Assembly (NCBI RefSeq): GCF_000759675.1
Contig: NZ_BAWM01000046.1
Location: 45,563-109,562, forward strand
Length of the DNA: 64,000 nucleotides
Direction of reading: 5' to 3'
Origin: Neobacillus niacini
Lineage (GTDB): Bacteria; Bacillota; Bacilli; Bacillales; Cytobacillaceae
Below are positions 34,670 to 44,018 of this stretch, piece by piece. The notes beneath the pieces are model-generated. The model was not told the origin of the DNA. It searched no databases and saw nothing but the letters and a program-made list of their open reading frames with translations. Position 1 is the stretch's first letter; each line of letters starts with the position of its first letter. The position numbers and the translations under genes are program-made.

Positions 34670-35542
34670 ATGATGTATGAAATTACCGTAAGACTCCCAA
34701 TAAAAAAGATCGAGAGAATCATACCCCATTTATACCAGAAAGGTTATTACCAAGCCTTTTATGAAGTACCTTTAGATGTAGTGACAGATGCCAACGGCTA
34801 TGCCTTTGTTGAGAAGAGGAATGAAACAACAGAACTTAATATCTATATAAACGATTATATCGAAGCAAAGGAACGAGGTCAGTTATTAGAATTATTAGCC
34901 ATTGATGAGTCCAGTCTTTTGGTTAAGGAAGTAAATGAGCTGAATTACCAGCAAACGTTTGATGATATTTTCCTTGAGAATGGCTGGGTCATCACGACAC
35001 CGGATAGAAGATATCATTACGACAAAGAAAGGCGGATTGTACTAGACTCCCAAGGGAATTTTGGGACAGGCTATCATGAAACCACAAGAGATTGTTTGCA
35101 CTTTATATTAAATCATGATTTTACAGGATTTTGTGTTGCTGACATTGGAGCAGGGTCAGGGGTGTTAAGTGTTGCTGCCGCCCTCAGGGGAGCAGACTCT
35201 ATCGATACATTTGACATTCAACCGGTTGAGCGGGAAATTCTGTATCAATGTCAATTAAATGATGTGAAACCGGTGAATGTGTTTCAAAGTGACTTAATAC
35301 AGAATGAAAATCAAATCAACAAAGAATATGATTGGATCTTTCTTAATATCGGAACGCAGGAAAATATTGATATTCTTAAGGCCCAAGGACTTTTAGATTG
35401 CCATGGCACTACATTTATATTGTCAGGAATGCTTGAATGGAATGCTCAGCGAGTAGTGAATGTATTTAAAAAGGCTGGATTCTTGTTGGAGGAAAGGAAA
35501 CAAAGTAACGAATGGGTGACATGTCTTTTCAAGGCAAAATAA
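34670..35542 (+). CDS. PrmA-like class I SAM methyltransferase
   Basis: 290 aa. The N-terminal alpha/beta region (about 1-125) is followed by FGTGYHETTRDCL and the SAM-binding motif VADIGAGSGVLSVAA (about 162-176), the pattern of ribosomal-protein L11 methyltransferase. A normal bacillus PrmA lies in the dnaK region, which is not seen here, so this is probably a paralogue with another protein target. AGGAG stands five bases before the ATG. A hairpin GTTGGC...GCCAAC (about 34623-34653) lies just upstream. Confidence 0.8.
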   Translation: MMYEITVRLPIKKIERIIPHLYQKGYYQAFYEVPLDVVTDANGYAFVEKRNETTELNIYINDYIEAKERGQLLELLAIDESSLLVKEVNELNYQQTFDDIFLENGWVITTPDRRYHYDKERRIVLDSQGNFGTGYHETTRDCLHFILNHDFTGFCVADIGAGSGVLSVAAALRGADSIDTFDIQPVEREILYQCQLNDVKPVNVFQSDLIQNENQINKEYDWIFLNIGTQENIDILKAQGLLDCHGTTFILSGMLEWNAQRVVNVFKKAGFLLEERKQSNEWVTCLFKAK

Positions 35543-35657
35543 ATAGAAATGGACTCAGTTCGCTTAACTGAATCCATTAATAATCTTTGATTGTATTAAG
35601 TTGAAGGATCCAGATTCAGGGAGGGGGGGATGAACGACGCAATTCGGATTATTTATA

Positions 35658-36530
35658 TTAATTTGTTTTTCGTAAATCTAAATATTGAACAGTCTTTCCA
35701 TCTCGATCAATCTGAACGATTAATTGGTTTTTATTAAATCGATAAATGATTTGTTCACATGTGCCACTTTCATAGCAGCTGACTATTTTAACTTCATTTG
35801 GGTTTCCATAAGCATTGAGAATTTTATTTTTCTCAGTTGGAATGGAAGTTGTTTTCAAAAATTCTGGGTACACTTGCAACTGTTCAATGGAATTATTGGC
35901 TGGATTGATTGTTACACGAACTCCGGCACCTTCATTTTTATAATAAAGAGACCTGGTATTCTTGTCATCCTCTGTTTTAAGTGGTTGCCCGAATTTTTGA
36001 ACTAGCTGATTGTAAGATGCCCCTACTGTGATTCCATTAATATGAAGAGGCTTCTCAGTTAAAAAGAAAGCATCTTTTATCCCGTTATTCTTTAACTTCT
36101 TGACCATTTTCTCCGCTTTGGATTTACTCGAAAAGGCTCCAGCCTGAACACGATAATACGTTTTACCATTTATCACTTTTTTAACGACAATTGCTTCAAT
36201 CCCATTCTTTTTCAATAAAGCGACTCGCTTTTCTGCATTACTTTTCTTGCTAAAAGAACCAGCGAGAGCAACATACATTGGTTTGGTTTGTTCAAAATCT
36301 GGAATCATTAACTTTTGACCAGCAATAATCTTATTGCTTTTTAATTGGTTGTATTCCTTTAAATCTTCAATGGAAATATTGTATTTCTTTGAGATGCTAT
36401 ATAATGTATCACCTCTCTTTATAGTAATATATTGATCCTCGGCAAATGCCTTCCCATTACCGAAATAAAATACCGACCCCATCAACACTGTACAGAGAAC
36501 AACTTGCATGAAACGTTTAAATTTTTTCAT
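35658..36530 (-). CDS. Secreted LysM and SPOR-domain protein
   Basis: 290 aa. Signal peptide (MKKFKRFMQVVLCTVLMGSV, cut after KAFAED), a LysM domain (about 34-77, ITIKRGDTLYSISKKYN), a SPOR-like domain (about 85-160, YVALAGSFSKKSNAEKRVAL and YRVQAGAFSSKSKAEKMVKK) and a C-terminal region (about 165-290) ending IDRDGKTVQYLDLRKTN. LysM and SPOR both bind peptidoglycan, so it acts at the cell wall or spore cortex. A copy of its last residues is at the window start. The terminal domain is not recognised. Confidence 0.85.
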   Translation of the reverse strand: MKKFKRFMQVVLCTVLMGSVFYFGNGKAFAEDQYITIKRGDTLYSISKKYNISIEDLKEYNQLKSNKIIAGQKLMIPDFEQTKPMYVALAGSFSKKSNAEKRVALLKKNGIEAIVVKKVINGKTYYRVQAGAFSSKSKAEKMVKKLKNNGIKDAFFLTEKPLHINGITVGASYNQLVQKFGQPLKTEDDKNTRSLYYKNEGAGVRVTINPANNSIEQLQVYPEFLKTTSIPTEKNKILNAYGNPNEVKIVSCYESGTCEQIIYRFNKNQLIVQIDRDGKTVQYLDLRKTN

Positions 36531-36702
36531 GTTATCTTATCACCTCATGTATTTTGACGAAGTAAATACCGTTTCGATTCTAATAAATAAGCCCAATTTT
36601 TGTTTTAAAACAAAAAAGGGCGGATTCTTCTCGTTTTTTACTTTGTGTGGACAATAAAGTACAATAATGGTACTCATAAATGGAAGAATGAGAGGATACC
36701 TA

Positions 36703-37857
36703 ATGACATTTTTAGAAAAAATTAAACCACACTTGATTAGCGATGATATTTTAATCCAAGAGGTAGTTCTGCATGCTCTGCATGATTATCCGAATGTCCC
36801 AGAAGAATGGACCAATGAATTATTAAAAGAAGCATTTAGAAATAAAGACAAACAAGCTTCGATCTTGATCTATGTTGAAAATCAAACCTTCAATGAAGAG
36901 GCTGTTAAGATATTAATTGAAAATATTCCATCAATGGAACCGTCCGAACGCCATTTAGCGGTGAAATTGGTCCACCGCATCGAACCGGAACTTGCTCTTA
37001 AATATAAGGAACAGCTTCAAGAATATATACCCAAGGGTACATGGTCCTTATATGAGTTATTGTTACATGGTACGGAAGAAGAAGTGTACTCGGAATATGG
37101 TCAAATCTTAAATGACCTTGAGCGGGCTGGTTCAGAGCAGCATGATTTCTACATAAAAGCAAAAAAATTGGCAGCCTGTTTGGTGAAAAAGGGCTGGGTT
37201 ACAGAAATAGAAATAGACCAAGTACTAGAAGATGAGGTAAAGGAAAACTGGTTTTCAGTTAATGGAATCTTGACGGTCTATATGATTGGATTGTTAAAAT
37301 TAGAAAGATATATTCCTTTATTGGTTAGCTTATTGGATCGTGATGAGGACAGTTTGTTAGAAGAACTGTCCGTAACGTTAACCAGTTTCCAATCGGATGA
37401 GGTGGTAAAGGAAGTAGCACCCTATCTTAGAAAAGATAATTCCATTATTTATGCCGCTTCCATCGTTGAAAACATTAAATCAGACTTTGCGGTCAAGGTT
37501 CTAAGAGAAGCCTATCGTTCTGCAAAAGAACTGGATCATCAAGATATTCTAATCGAAGCACTTTGTCACCAGCTTTCTGAGGAAGCTCTTCCTGAAATTA
37601 ACGAACATATGAAGCTAGATTATTCTTCTGGCCTTGTTGATATTGAACAGACCGTCTATAGCTATTTTTCGATTTTGGGGTTAAAACATCGTGAACTAGC
37701 TGATTGGAGACAAGTAGCACTGGAAAGAGAACTGGACTTTAGACAAAAGGGGCATGATCTCCCACTTGCTCCAGTCCGAAACGAAAATAAAGTCGGCCGA
37801 AATGATCCATGCCTTTGTGGAAGCGGCAAAAAATATAAAAAATGCTGCGGGAAATAA
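36703..37857 (+). CDS. HEAT-like repeat protein with C-terminal SEC-C zinc motif
   Basis: 384 aa from the ATG at 36703, seven bases after GAGAGG. The body is all-helical and acidic, with HEAT-like repeats (EEVYSEYGQILNDLERAG and similar). The last residues are GRNDPCLCGSGKKYKKCCG, the SEC-C zinc-binding motif (CxCx8CC). SEC-C tails occur on SecA and on many uncharacterised proteins and bind SecB or ribosomes in known cases. A role in protein quality control or secretion is only a guess. Terminator at 37910. Confidence 0.8.
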   Translation: MTFLEKIKPHLISDDILIQEVVLHALHDYPNVPEEWTNELLKEAFRNKDKQASILIYVENQTFNEEAVKILIENIPSMEPSERHLAVKLVHRIEPELALKYKEQLQEYIPKGTWSLYELLLHGTEEEVYSEYGQILNDLERAGSEQHDFYIKAKKLAACLVKKGWVTEIEIDQVLEDEVKENWFSVNGILTVYMIGLLKLERYIPLLVSLLDRDEDSLLEELSVTLTSFQSDEVVKEVAPYLRKDNSIIYAASIVENIKSDFAVKVLREAYRSAKELDHQDILIEALCHQLSEEALPEINEHMKLDYSSGLVDIEQTVYSYFSILGLKHRELADWRQVALERELDFRQKGHDLPLAPVRNENKVGRNDPCLCGSGKKYKKCCGK

Positions 37858-37909
37858 AATTTTTTATTCCATATTAAATTGGGTTGGTTATACGAGAATA
37901 AAGACAATT

Positions 37910-37936
37910 AGGGCCTCCTCAGGAGGTCTTTTTTTA
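37910..37936 (+). terminator. Intrinsic terminator
   Basis: GGCCTCCT pairs with AGGAGGTC around a two-base loop, followed by TTTTTTT. Confidence 0.8.
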
Positions 37937-38089
37937 ACCATTAGGAGTAAGGTTAAAAACCATTACAAGGTAAATAATGTTTTTCAGCTTTATTTAAGCG
38001 GACGGGGGAAAGGTTTTTACCTATACCACGTCTATCTTTAAACCAGATAATAATCTGTTGTTTTTTCCAATATAAAAGTGCAGCCCAAA

Positions 38090-38932
38090 TTATGATTCAG
38101 TGTGTAGCCAATCATAGGACATGACATCGCCTGTTTTGAGTACATAGCGAATCGGCTTACTTTCACTAACTTTAGTTAATTGATTGAGAATGAGTTCTTT
38201 TAATTTGTTGGTTACAATTCCGTAAAAGAAGGCAATTGGTTTTAATACGGATTTAGTAGATTTCAGTTTACGAATCAGCTGCTTAAAGGACTGAATCGCG
38301 ATACTAAGAATGTCATCTGAATTTTGATCATATTCAAATCGAAAAGCAGCGATTTGGGCCAAATGCCAGTATTCTTCAATCGTTTTAGCATCAGAAAAGA
38401 AGTATTTTACGGTTTGAACAAAGTTTTGAGGAACTTTATCACTAACAAAAGTGTGATCGAGTTCAATACGGTTTTCGTTACGTTTATTATTCTTTTGAAT
38501 ATTTGTTTTAAAAAGATTATTAGTTTCTTTAGGCTGGTCCAATTTTTTCGCTTTAGGTGGTTCACTTTGTGGGAAACGATTAAAGCTATAAAGGTTGCTA
38601 GACTGTGAACCATTTTTCCGTTCTGTTTCATAGATGGTGAGGATTCCTAAATCCTTAGTTTTGATGATCATCCGTTTAAAAGTAGAGCGGGAGATTCCAT
38701 TACCATGATACTCTTCATTAATCGCCTTTAGCATAGTTCCAATTTTTGCATTACAAACCCCAGGGACCTTCGCAGAAAAACGAACCAGACGTTTAAATCC
38801 GACGAGCTCGCCCTTAGAGAACTCATGCTTCTTCACCGCTAACCACATCTCTATATGCGTATTAAACTCCTTCACACTCTTAAACTGAGAATACACTTCA
38901 AACCCTTCAATTCTGCCAGATTTCAAATTCAT
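38090..38932 (-). CDS. Winged-helix-type putative DNA-binding/replication-like protein
   Basis: 280 aa from the ATG at 38932, nine bases after AAAGGGTGG. The N-terminal ~120 residues (KEFSKGELVGFKRLVRFSAK-like, then GISRSTFKRMIIKTKDLGIL) have the pattern of a winged-helix domain of the RepA/phage-replication type. A polar linker follows (about 125-165) and then a helical C-terminal domain (about 170-280). Related proteins occur in Bacillus plasmids and chromosomes but I cannot name a function. A truncated second copy lies at 33964-34401, same strand. Confidence 0.6.
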   Translation of the reverse strand: MNLKSGRIEGFEVYSQFKSVKEFNTHIEMWLAVKKHEFSKGELVGFKRLVRFSAKVPGVCNAKIGTMLKAINEEYHGNGISRSTFKRMIIKTKDLGILTIYETERKNGSQSSNLYSFNRFPQSEPPKAKKLDQPKETNNLFKTNIQKNNKRNENRIELDHTFVSDKVPQNFVQTVKYFFSDAKTIEEYWHLAQIAAFRFEYDQNSDDILSIAIQSFKQLIRKLKSTKSVLKPIAFFYGIVTNKLKELILNQLTKVSESKPIRYVLKTGDVMSYDWLHTES

Positions 38933-39028
38933 AAAAATGCACCACCCTTTCTACCCTCTATATAGGAAATTAGGGGGTAAAAGGACATGGTGATTTGCAA
39001 GTAGTTGTTACAGTATTGTGAACGGTTA
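38579..39028. repeat. Direct repeat, right copy
   Basis: Right copy of the repeat at 34048-34497 (offset 4531). It covers the first ~350 bases of the gene at 38090-38932 and about 95 bases upstream, including CCACCCTTTCTACCCTCTAT and TTACAGTATTGTGAAC. Confidence 0.75.
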
Positions 39029-39353
39029 AACAATAGTAGATGACCATGGGGACGGTTCTTATCGACAAAATTATTAATGCTATAATGGGACTTTTTAATT
39101 AAAAACCGTGAAAGATGAGGATTTTTGAAAGAATAAGGAGGATTTTTAATATTCAAAAAGGAATATATTATATACAATTCCGATTCAATGGCTCATAGAA
39201 ATTATTTCTTCAGATTGCAAGAAAAACTGCGCTGTATTAAGAATGATTAGGTCACCTGGATGTTTTTTTCATAATGTAAATAGCTGCAGATAGAAAAAAG
39301 ATCAAGCCATTTTATTCATCCATTCTATCAACGTACGAAAGAAGGTATATGAT
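39029..39353. other. Intergenic stretch with a repeat half-site
   Basis: GGGGACGGTTCTT (39048-39060) is a half-site of the dispersed repeat seen at 32212. AAGGAGG at about 39137 is followed by a 17-codon frame without a standard start (QKGIYYIQFRFNGS). No gene supported. Confidence 0.4.
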
Positions 39354-39929
39354 ATGATTGAAAATTTCTTTGCTGACTATAAAAACTATATAGTTGTACC
39401 GGAAGATGAAAAGCAAGTTGTTAATGAAGTAATTGACCCCAAAAATTATGCTGCCTATTATATACTAACACTGTCGATTTTTGATTCCCGTTTAACGACA
39501 TGGAAAGATGCCAGTAAATTTGAAATAGATATTGAAAAAAGTATCAAAACGGTCCTGAGGGATTTCAATCAAATGCACCGTGAGAAGTACCATCTACAAT
39601 TACTAGAATTAGATAAGTTTAAAAACTATTTTATCTTGGCCCTTTCTTCGAAAACAAAATTTAATGCAGGGGAAGAAAAGGAGCGCATTGATAATATCAT
39701 TGATAAAATACTGACTAATCCATTTTATGTTGGGCAAAACTGGTTCAACCTAATTGGTGATAAAGGAAGAGTTGCCCGTAAACTGTTTTGCTGCTCCTTT
39801 AAGGAATATGTAGTGGAGGAACTAAATCATTCAAAAAAGGAAGGGAAATATGAAAACATCAGTGAAATAATCCCTAAAAATGGAGAAATTAAGCTGATCA
39901 AAAGTCCATTGAAAAGGGATATTCGCTAA
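39354..39929 (+). CDS. Hypothetical cytoplasmic protein, 191 aa
   Basis: No signal peptide or membrane helix. Mostly helical and charged (MIENFFADYKNYIVVPEDEK, later KERIDNIIDKILTNPFYVGQ) with two adjacent cysteines late in the sequence (KLFCCSFKEY). AGAAGG precedes the ATG. Stands alone between the repeat region and a remnant. No family recognised. Full-length and in a good start context, so probably a real gene. Confidence 0.65.
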   Translation: MIENFFADYKNYIVVPEDEKQVVNEVIDPKNYAAYYILTLSIFDSRLTTWKDASKFEIDIEKSIKTVLRDFNQMHREKYHLQLLELDKFKNYFILALSSKTKFNAGEEKERIDNIIDKILTNPFYVGQNWFNLIGDKGRVARKLFCCSFKEYVVEELNHSKKEGKYENISEIIPKNGEIKLIKSPLKRDIR

Positions 39930-40082
39930 ATGCATAGTTTAACTGGTAAAGTTGCCTTAGCGGGTCAGCTGAAATTAGAGGGTGGACTAATAAGGGGTTG
40001 TAGCATTTTTTCTAAAGTAGAAAAGGATATAAAATGACAACTTTATTATTTATAGCGAAAAGGAAGGAGCCAACGGGATTTA

Positions 40083-40232
40083 TTGGCACAACGAATTGAT
40101 TATTACAATGTGGCGCCAGAAGCACTTAAAATAATGATGGAAATGGAGAAATATACGAAAACTACAGGTATAGACCGTAAACTTCGTGAACTTATCAAAA
40201 TTAGTTTTTTTAAACGACCTTGGTGCAGATAA
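40083..40232 (+). pseudogene. Carboxymuconolactone-decarboxylase (AhpD-like) gene fragment
   Basis: From the TTG at 40083 the frame reads AQRIDYYNVAPEALKIMMEM then EKYTKTTGIDRKLRELIKI, the N-terminus of small AhpD-like proteins, where the catalytic CxxC helix (GCAYCIDMH type) should follow. Instead it runs into SFFKRPWCR and a stop. The active site is absent. Confidence 0.7.
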
Positions 40233-40245
40233 TAGTAAAAGAGAA

Positions 40246-40800
40246 AGAACTCTTTATTGAGTTCTTCCTCTAGACATTTCTCCCTTTAGCCACCCTACAA
40301 CAGTTCTTCAACATCTGTGGTTAACGGAAAATTTTCATTCCCTAGTTAAATTGATTGGAATCCTTATGAAAAATAGCTACTTATTTATAGAGTTAGTATT
40401 ATTGCTCACATCATGATTATTGGAAGCTATATTATTATCTGCATCAGCTGTCTCCACCATCTGGTTACCAATAAGACCGCCCGTGACACCGCCTATAACA
40501 GTACCAAATAGTCCAAATGGAGCACCTATCATAGCACCCGCAACGGCATCAGTTAAAGTTCCTGCTGTTTCACCAGTGTCACTGGTATCCTGATTAGCAT
40601 CACTACCAGCTAGGTTGTTACCACTTTCTTCTACATTTCCATCAAAGTTATTGTGTTCGTTACTGTGTTTCATCTATTCACTTCCTCATTGATTGATAGG
40701 AAATATGCTAAATATGAACGTACATCATCCTAAACATATACTACCCAGTTGAAATAGTTTTACTCACTATATTTAGGAAGCACGCTTTATCCTCATTAGA
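40246..40800. repeat. Duplicated glycine-zipper locus, copy A (gene plus flanks)
   Basis: The glycine-zipper gene, about 130 bp beyond its stop (to hairpin AAGAACTCTTTATTGAGTTCTT) and about 100 bp upstream all match the locus at 54290-54810. Shared flank motifs include CATATACTACCCA and GTTAACGGAAAA. The conserved 3' flank suggests a functional 3' UTR. Confidence 0.7.
40377..40673 (-). CDS. Glycine-zipper protein, copy A
   Basis: 98 aa: polar Asn/Asp-rich N-terminus, then a Gly-rich hydrophobic core (TLTDAVAGAMIGAPFGLFGT followed by VIGGVTGGLIGNQMVE) and a polar tail. Paralogue of the protein at 54430-54699 (core nearly identical). GAGGAAGTG precedes the ATG. Upstream on the same strand GAGTAA, 13 bp and GGGTAG resemble a sigma-B promoter and are conserved in both copies, suggesting general-stress expression. 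Function unknown; glycine zippers usually insert into membranes. Confidence 0.7.
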   Translation of the reverse strand: MKHSNEHNNFDGNVEESGNNLAGSDANQDTSDTGETAGTLTDAVAGAMIGAPFGLFGTVIGGVTGGLIGNQMVETADADNNIASNNHDVSNNTNSINK

Positions 40801-41172
40801 GAACGGTAAATGAAAGAGCAGCCTTTTTTACTTGAGAGGGAAATATCAATATTTTACATGTTAATACTCTTGGGGCTATGTGAATATCACTTTTATTGAT
40901 AACTGTCTTTTTCCACGGAACAGTTGAATTGTAAAGGGGCTGCAAGATCAACGCTACACGTTTAACCGCCTTTCCTGCCTGTTTTGCTATTTATTTGATT
41001 AAGGTCAAGTAGATTAACAGCGCAATGTGGTAAACTGCTTACTATTGTAAAGACTTACTCAAAGGTCTTTATTTTCTAAAGGAATTTCTTTACATGCTTG
41101 TAAATAATAAATTATAATTTGAATGGATAATTAAGATAATTTAAAAATTTCAGGAATAGGAGGTGTAAGGAA
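40801..41172. other. Intergenic stretch, nothing recognised
   Basis: No ORF with a ribosome-binding site, no terminator and no repeat of note up to GGAGGTG at 41158-41164, which serves the small gene at 41173. Confidence 0.4.
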
Positions 41173-41295
41173 ATGCTTAATGGTTTACGTTTTATGGTTA
41201 ATTGGTTAGTAGAAGTTCGTTCCATCACATATGTATTTATGTCTAACGGGAGCAGTGTACACTTTTTTAATTATAAAGCGATGGATCAACCATAA
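41173..41295 (+). CDS. Small protein of 40 aa
   Basis: Too short for a standard ORF list. ATGCTTAATGGTTTACG begins eight bases after GGAGGTG. The product (MLNGLRFMVNWLVEVRSI, later MSNGSSVHFFNYKAMDQP) has an amphipathic N-terminus. A strong terminator follows 30 bp after the stop, so the unit looks complete. No family recognised. Confidence 0.6.
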   Translation: MLNGLRFMVNWLVEVRSITYVFMSNGSSVHFFNYKAMDQP

Positions 41296-41323
41296 GTTTT
41301 CCTTACCCAGTCTTTATTTAAAT

Positions 41324-41366
41324 TAAAAGCCGTGGGCAGGTTTAACTTGCTCACGGCTTTTTTGCA
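41324..41366 (+). terminator. Intrinsic terminator
   Basis: AAAAGCCGTGGGC pairs with GCTCACGGCTTTT, followed by TT. Confidence 0.8.
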
Positions 41367-41622
41367 CTGGTAAAAGCATAATCTTTCTTTCTAGCAAATG
41401 GCTTAGACAATGGCTGGCAATCGCCGATTATTTCTTAAAAGATAAGAAGTTATCTATAAACTGCAGACCAGCCCCAAGGAATCACATCCACGCTGAACAA
41501 AAAAATCGTATTTTACTCGCGGGTGGTTGTAGTTGCCTGGTGAGACTGTCGGGCTTGTGCTTTTCTAATGCGTTGAAAAAAGACTGACAAAATTGATGTC
41601 AAAGAGAAATGAGGAAAAAGAA
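41367..41622. other. Long leader of the MFS gene at 41623
   Basis: About 250 bases between a terminator and the MFS start. It contains CG-rich blocks (GCGGGTGGTTGTAGTTGCC around 41521) unusual for this DNA. No known riboswitch or attenuator was recognised. Confidence 0.3.
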
Positions 41623-42939
41623 ATGAAAATGAGTTTACAGTCTTATCGAAACATGGATCGTAATATTTGGATTCGTTTTATCGGCGAATCGATTAATGGT
41701 ATTGCGATGATGATGTTAATGCCCTTTTTCGCCTTATATATGAGTGATAAGGTGGATCATTTTTGGCAAGTTGGTGTTGTTATGGCGATGGGGCCAATTG
41801 CCGGAGTGCTTGGTTCTTTAATAGGTGGAAAGCTTGCGGATCAATATGGAAGGAAGCCTATTATGATTGTTTCAATGGTTGGAAATGGACTGGTTATGCT
41901 TGGTTTTATTTTTTTCGATGGCTTCTATCCTTTCTTATTGATATCGAGTTTTTTTGGTTTGTTTAATTCCCTTTTTCATCCTGCGGCATCTGCCATGGTC
42001 GCTGATGTGACGGATGAAGAGGGAAGAACGGAAGCATTTGGATTGCTTCGAATGGGACACAATATTGGAGCAGCAATCGGTCCATTGCTTGGAGCATCCA
42101 TTGTGTTTTTATCAAAATCAGTTATTTTTATCATTGCTGCTTCATCCGTTTTTATTTATTCTCTTTTTTTAGCGCTCTTGCTTTCAGAAACACTTCCGAA
42201 AAATGAACGGAAAAAGGATACGAAAGATCTTGATAAAGAAGAGAAACTGCCATCCATTTTTACGGTGCTCGTCAAAGATAAAATTTTATTTTTCTATATT
42301 ATCACAGGAATTGTTATTTCAATGGGATTCTCACAAACGGAAGGGATGCTTCCACTGCATTTTGATCAACAAATGCCGTCACTTTCCGATGCCCAAAATC
42401 CATATCCTTATTTAATGGCTTTTAACGGAGCTCTGGTCGTTTTCTTCCAATTTGCAATATCGAGATGGGCAAGTAAGCGCAAACTTGGAAAGGTCATGCT
42501 ATATGGTTCCGTTTTATTTGGTTTTGGGCTGCTTGCAGTAGGATGGCTGCCAATATTTTTTACAAAGTTCCAGTTTTCCTATTGGAGTATCCTTTTATTC
42601 CTTATCATTATCTATGGAATATACACACTAGGGGAAATGCTCTTATCCCCGGTACAAATGACATTTGTAGCGAATATTGCACCTGAACATTTACGTGGTA
42701 CTTATATGGGGGCAGCAAGTCTTCAGTGGATTCTTGGTAGTGCAGTTGGTCCCATTTTTGCAGGTTTTTTGCTTGATGTTCATCTTGGTCAGGTTCTTTT
42801 TACGGTTCTAGGAATAGGTAGTATCGTTGCAGGTATTATTTATTTATCACTTGATAAATGGGTATCCGAAGCAAAGGAAAAGAATCAGACCCTTCATGTT
42901 AAAAAGGAAGTTACAGCAAGTAGAACGAAATTAACATAG
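41623..42939 (+). CDS. MFS transporter (12-helix, DHA1 type)
   Basis: 438 aa from the ATG at 41623, which follows GAGGAAAAAGAA; ATGs upstream lack a site. Motif A GGKLADQYGRKPIM between helices 2 and 3 and motif GPLLGASIVF in helix 5 are clear. About 12 membrane segments with a cytoplasmic loop at about 190-220. Resembles the YttB/MdtH-like group of Bacillus; substrate unknown, drug export plausible. Monocistronic, terminator at 43093. Confidence 0.85.
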   Translation: MKMSLQSYRNMDRNIWIRFIGESINGIAMMMLMPFFALYMSDKVDHFWQVGVVMAMGPIAGVLGSLIGGKLADQYGRKPIMIVSMVGNGLVMLGFIFFDGFYPFLLISSFFGLFNSLFHPAASAMVADVTDEEGRTEAFGLLRMGHNIGAAIGPLLGASIVFLSKSVIFIIAASSVFIYSLFLALLLSETLPKNERKKDTKDLDKEEKLPSIFTVLVKDKILFFYIITGIVISMGFSQTEGMLPLHFDQQMPSLSDAQNPYPYLMAFNGALVVFFQFAISRWASKRKLGKVMLYGSVLFGFGLLAVGWLPIFFTKFQFSYWSILLFLIIIYGIYTLGEMLLSPVQMTFVANIAPEHLRGTYMGAASLQWILGSAVGPIFAGFLLDVHLGQVLFTVLGIGSIVAGIIYLSLDKWVSEAKEKNQTLHVKKEVTASRTKLT

Positions 42940-43092
42940 CATTATAAAGATGGTACAGAGAGAAAAGCACCACCAGCGATCGAGTTCTCAAACTATACGA
43001 GATAGTTTAAGAATTTGATAGCGAGAGAGGGAAGTTTACCGTCTTTTGGATTATGCAATTGTTTTTGAATTGGGATTTAATGGCACCATTTA

Positions 43093-43119
43093 GAGGAATC
43101 GCATAGGCGGTTCCTTTTT
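43093..43119 (+). terminator. Intrinsic terminator
   Basis: GGAATCGC pairs with GCGGTTCC around ATAG, followed by TTTTT. It lies 150 bp after the MFS stop. Confidence 0.7.
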
Positions 43120-43257
43120 GTATAGCAATGAATGTGACAGTATAGTTTTATATAAAAATCTGTAGTATTATGGAAAAAAATAGTAGGAGAAACATGGCAG
43201 GTTCTTATAGAATAACCTTATTAATCCCTTAACTAAATAAGATTTTTGATATAGGGG

Positions 43258-43745
43258 ATGAATAGCACAATGCAGATTCGTGAAATGGAAGAAAGAAACA
43301 ATCAAACAATGGAGCAAATTATTAAACACTCACTGGAATCATTTAACTTAGACATTCTAGGAACAGCTTATTTTAATCCCCAACTAAGCAATATAGCACA
43401 ATTTTTCAAAGAACAATTAAATGCAAAGTATTGGGTTGCCGTGAATGAGCTAGATGAAGTGGTAGGTGGTGTGGGTATTGCACCATTTGGTCAGACGACG
43501 GGGGGTGTGAGTTGCAAAGGCTGTATATTTGACCCGAATCTCAAGGTATGGGCTTGTCAAAGGAACTGATGAAAGTAGCACTCGACTTTGCAAAGGAACA
43601 TTATACATACTGTTACCTAGAAACAATGGAGAAACTCCAAACAGCTAATCTCCTTTACAGTAAATTAGGTTTACAACAACTTGATAAACCAATAGAAGGG
43701 TCAGAACATAATGTTATGGATGTTTGGTATACAAAAGAATTATGA
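43258..43745 (+). pseudogene. GNAT N-acetyltransferase gene with frameshift and nonsense codon
   Basis: The first frame (from 43258) gives the N-terminal half (NAKYWVAVNELDEVVGGVGI). From about 43505 the reading must shift by one base: the second frame reads ELQRLYI, TGA (43530-43532), PESQGMGLSKELMKVALDFA and continues to 43745. PESQGMGLSKEL is the acetyl-CoA pyrophosphate loop. A missing base near 43506 and a CGA-to-TGA change are both needed to explain it, so the gene is dead. Confidence 0.8.
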
Positions 43746-44018
43746 TAAAGGTAATAATTTCTATTGATGCTAATTACTAAAAAATTGGTAAACTCGATTG
43801 CTAATTAGTAGACTCAGCAATAATATTCATCAACATAGCTTTTCAATGCAAATAAAAATGAAGAAGGTAGTAGATGAAGCAATACCAGATTATGATAAAA
43901 TATTTTCAGAATCAAGGAATCGAAAAACTTGAAGAACTTTCAAAATATTGTTTCGCTTTTTCCGATGATTTATACTATTGATAGGATTATAGGAAAATAT
44001 AGGGAAGGTGAATCTAAA

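Noticed and set aside
39930..39975. Short-chain dehydrogenase N-terminus (MHSLTGKVAL)
   Set aside because: Only about ten residues match and the nucleotide-binding glycine motif does not follow. Mentioned as context, not as a gene.
41367..41622. Riboswitch or T-box in the long leader of the MFS gene
   Set aside because: No T-box sequence, no known aptamer core and no terminator directly before the gene were found.
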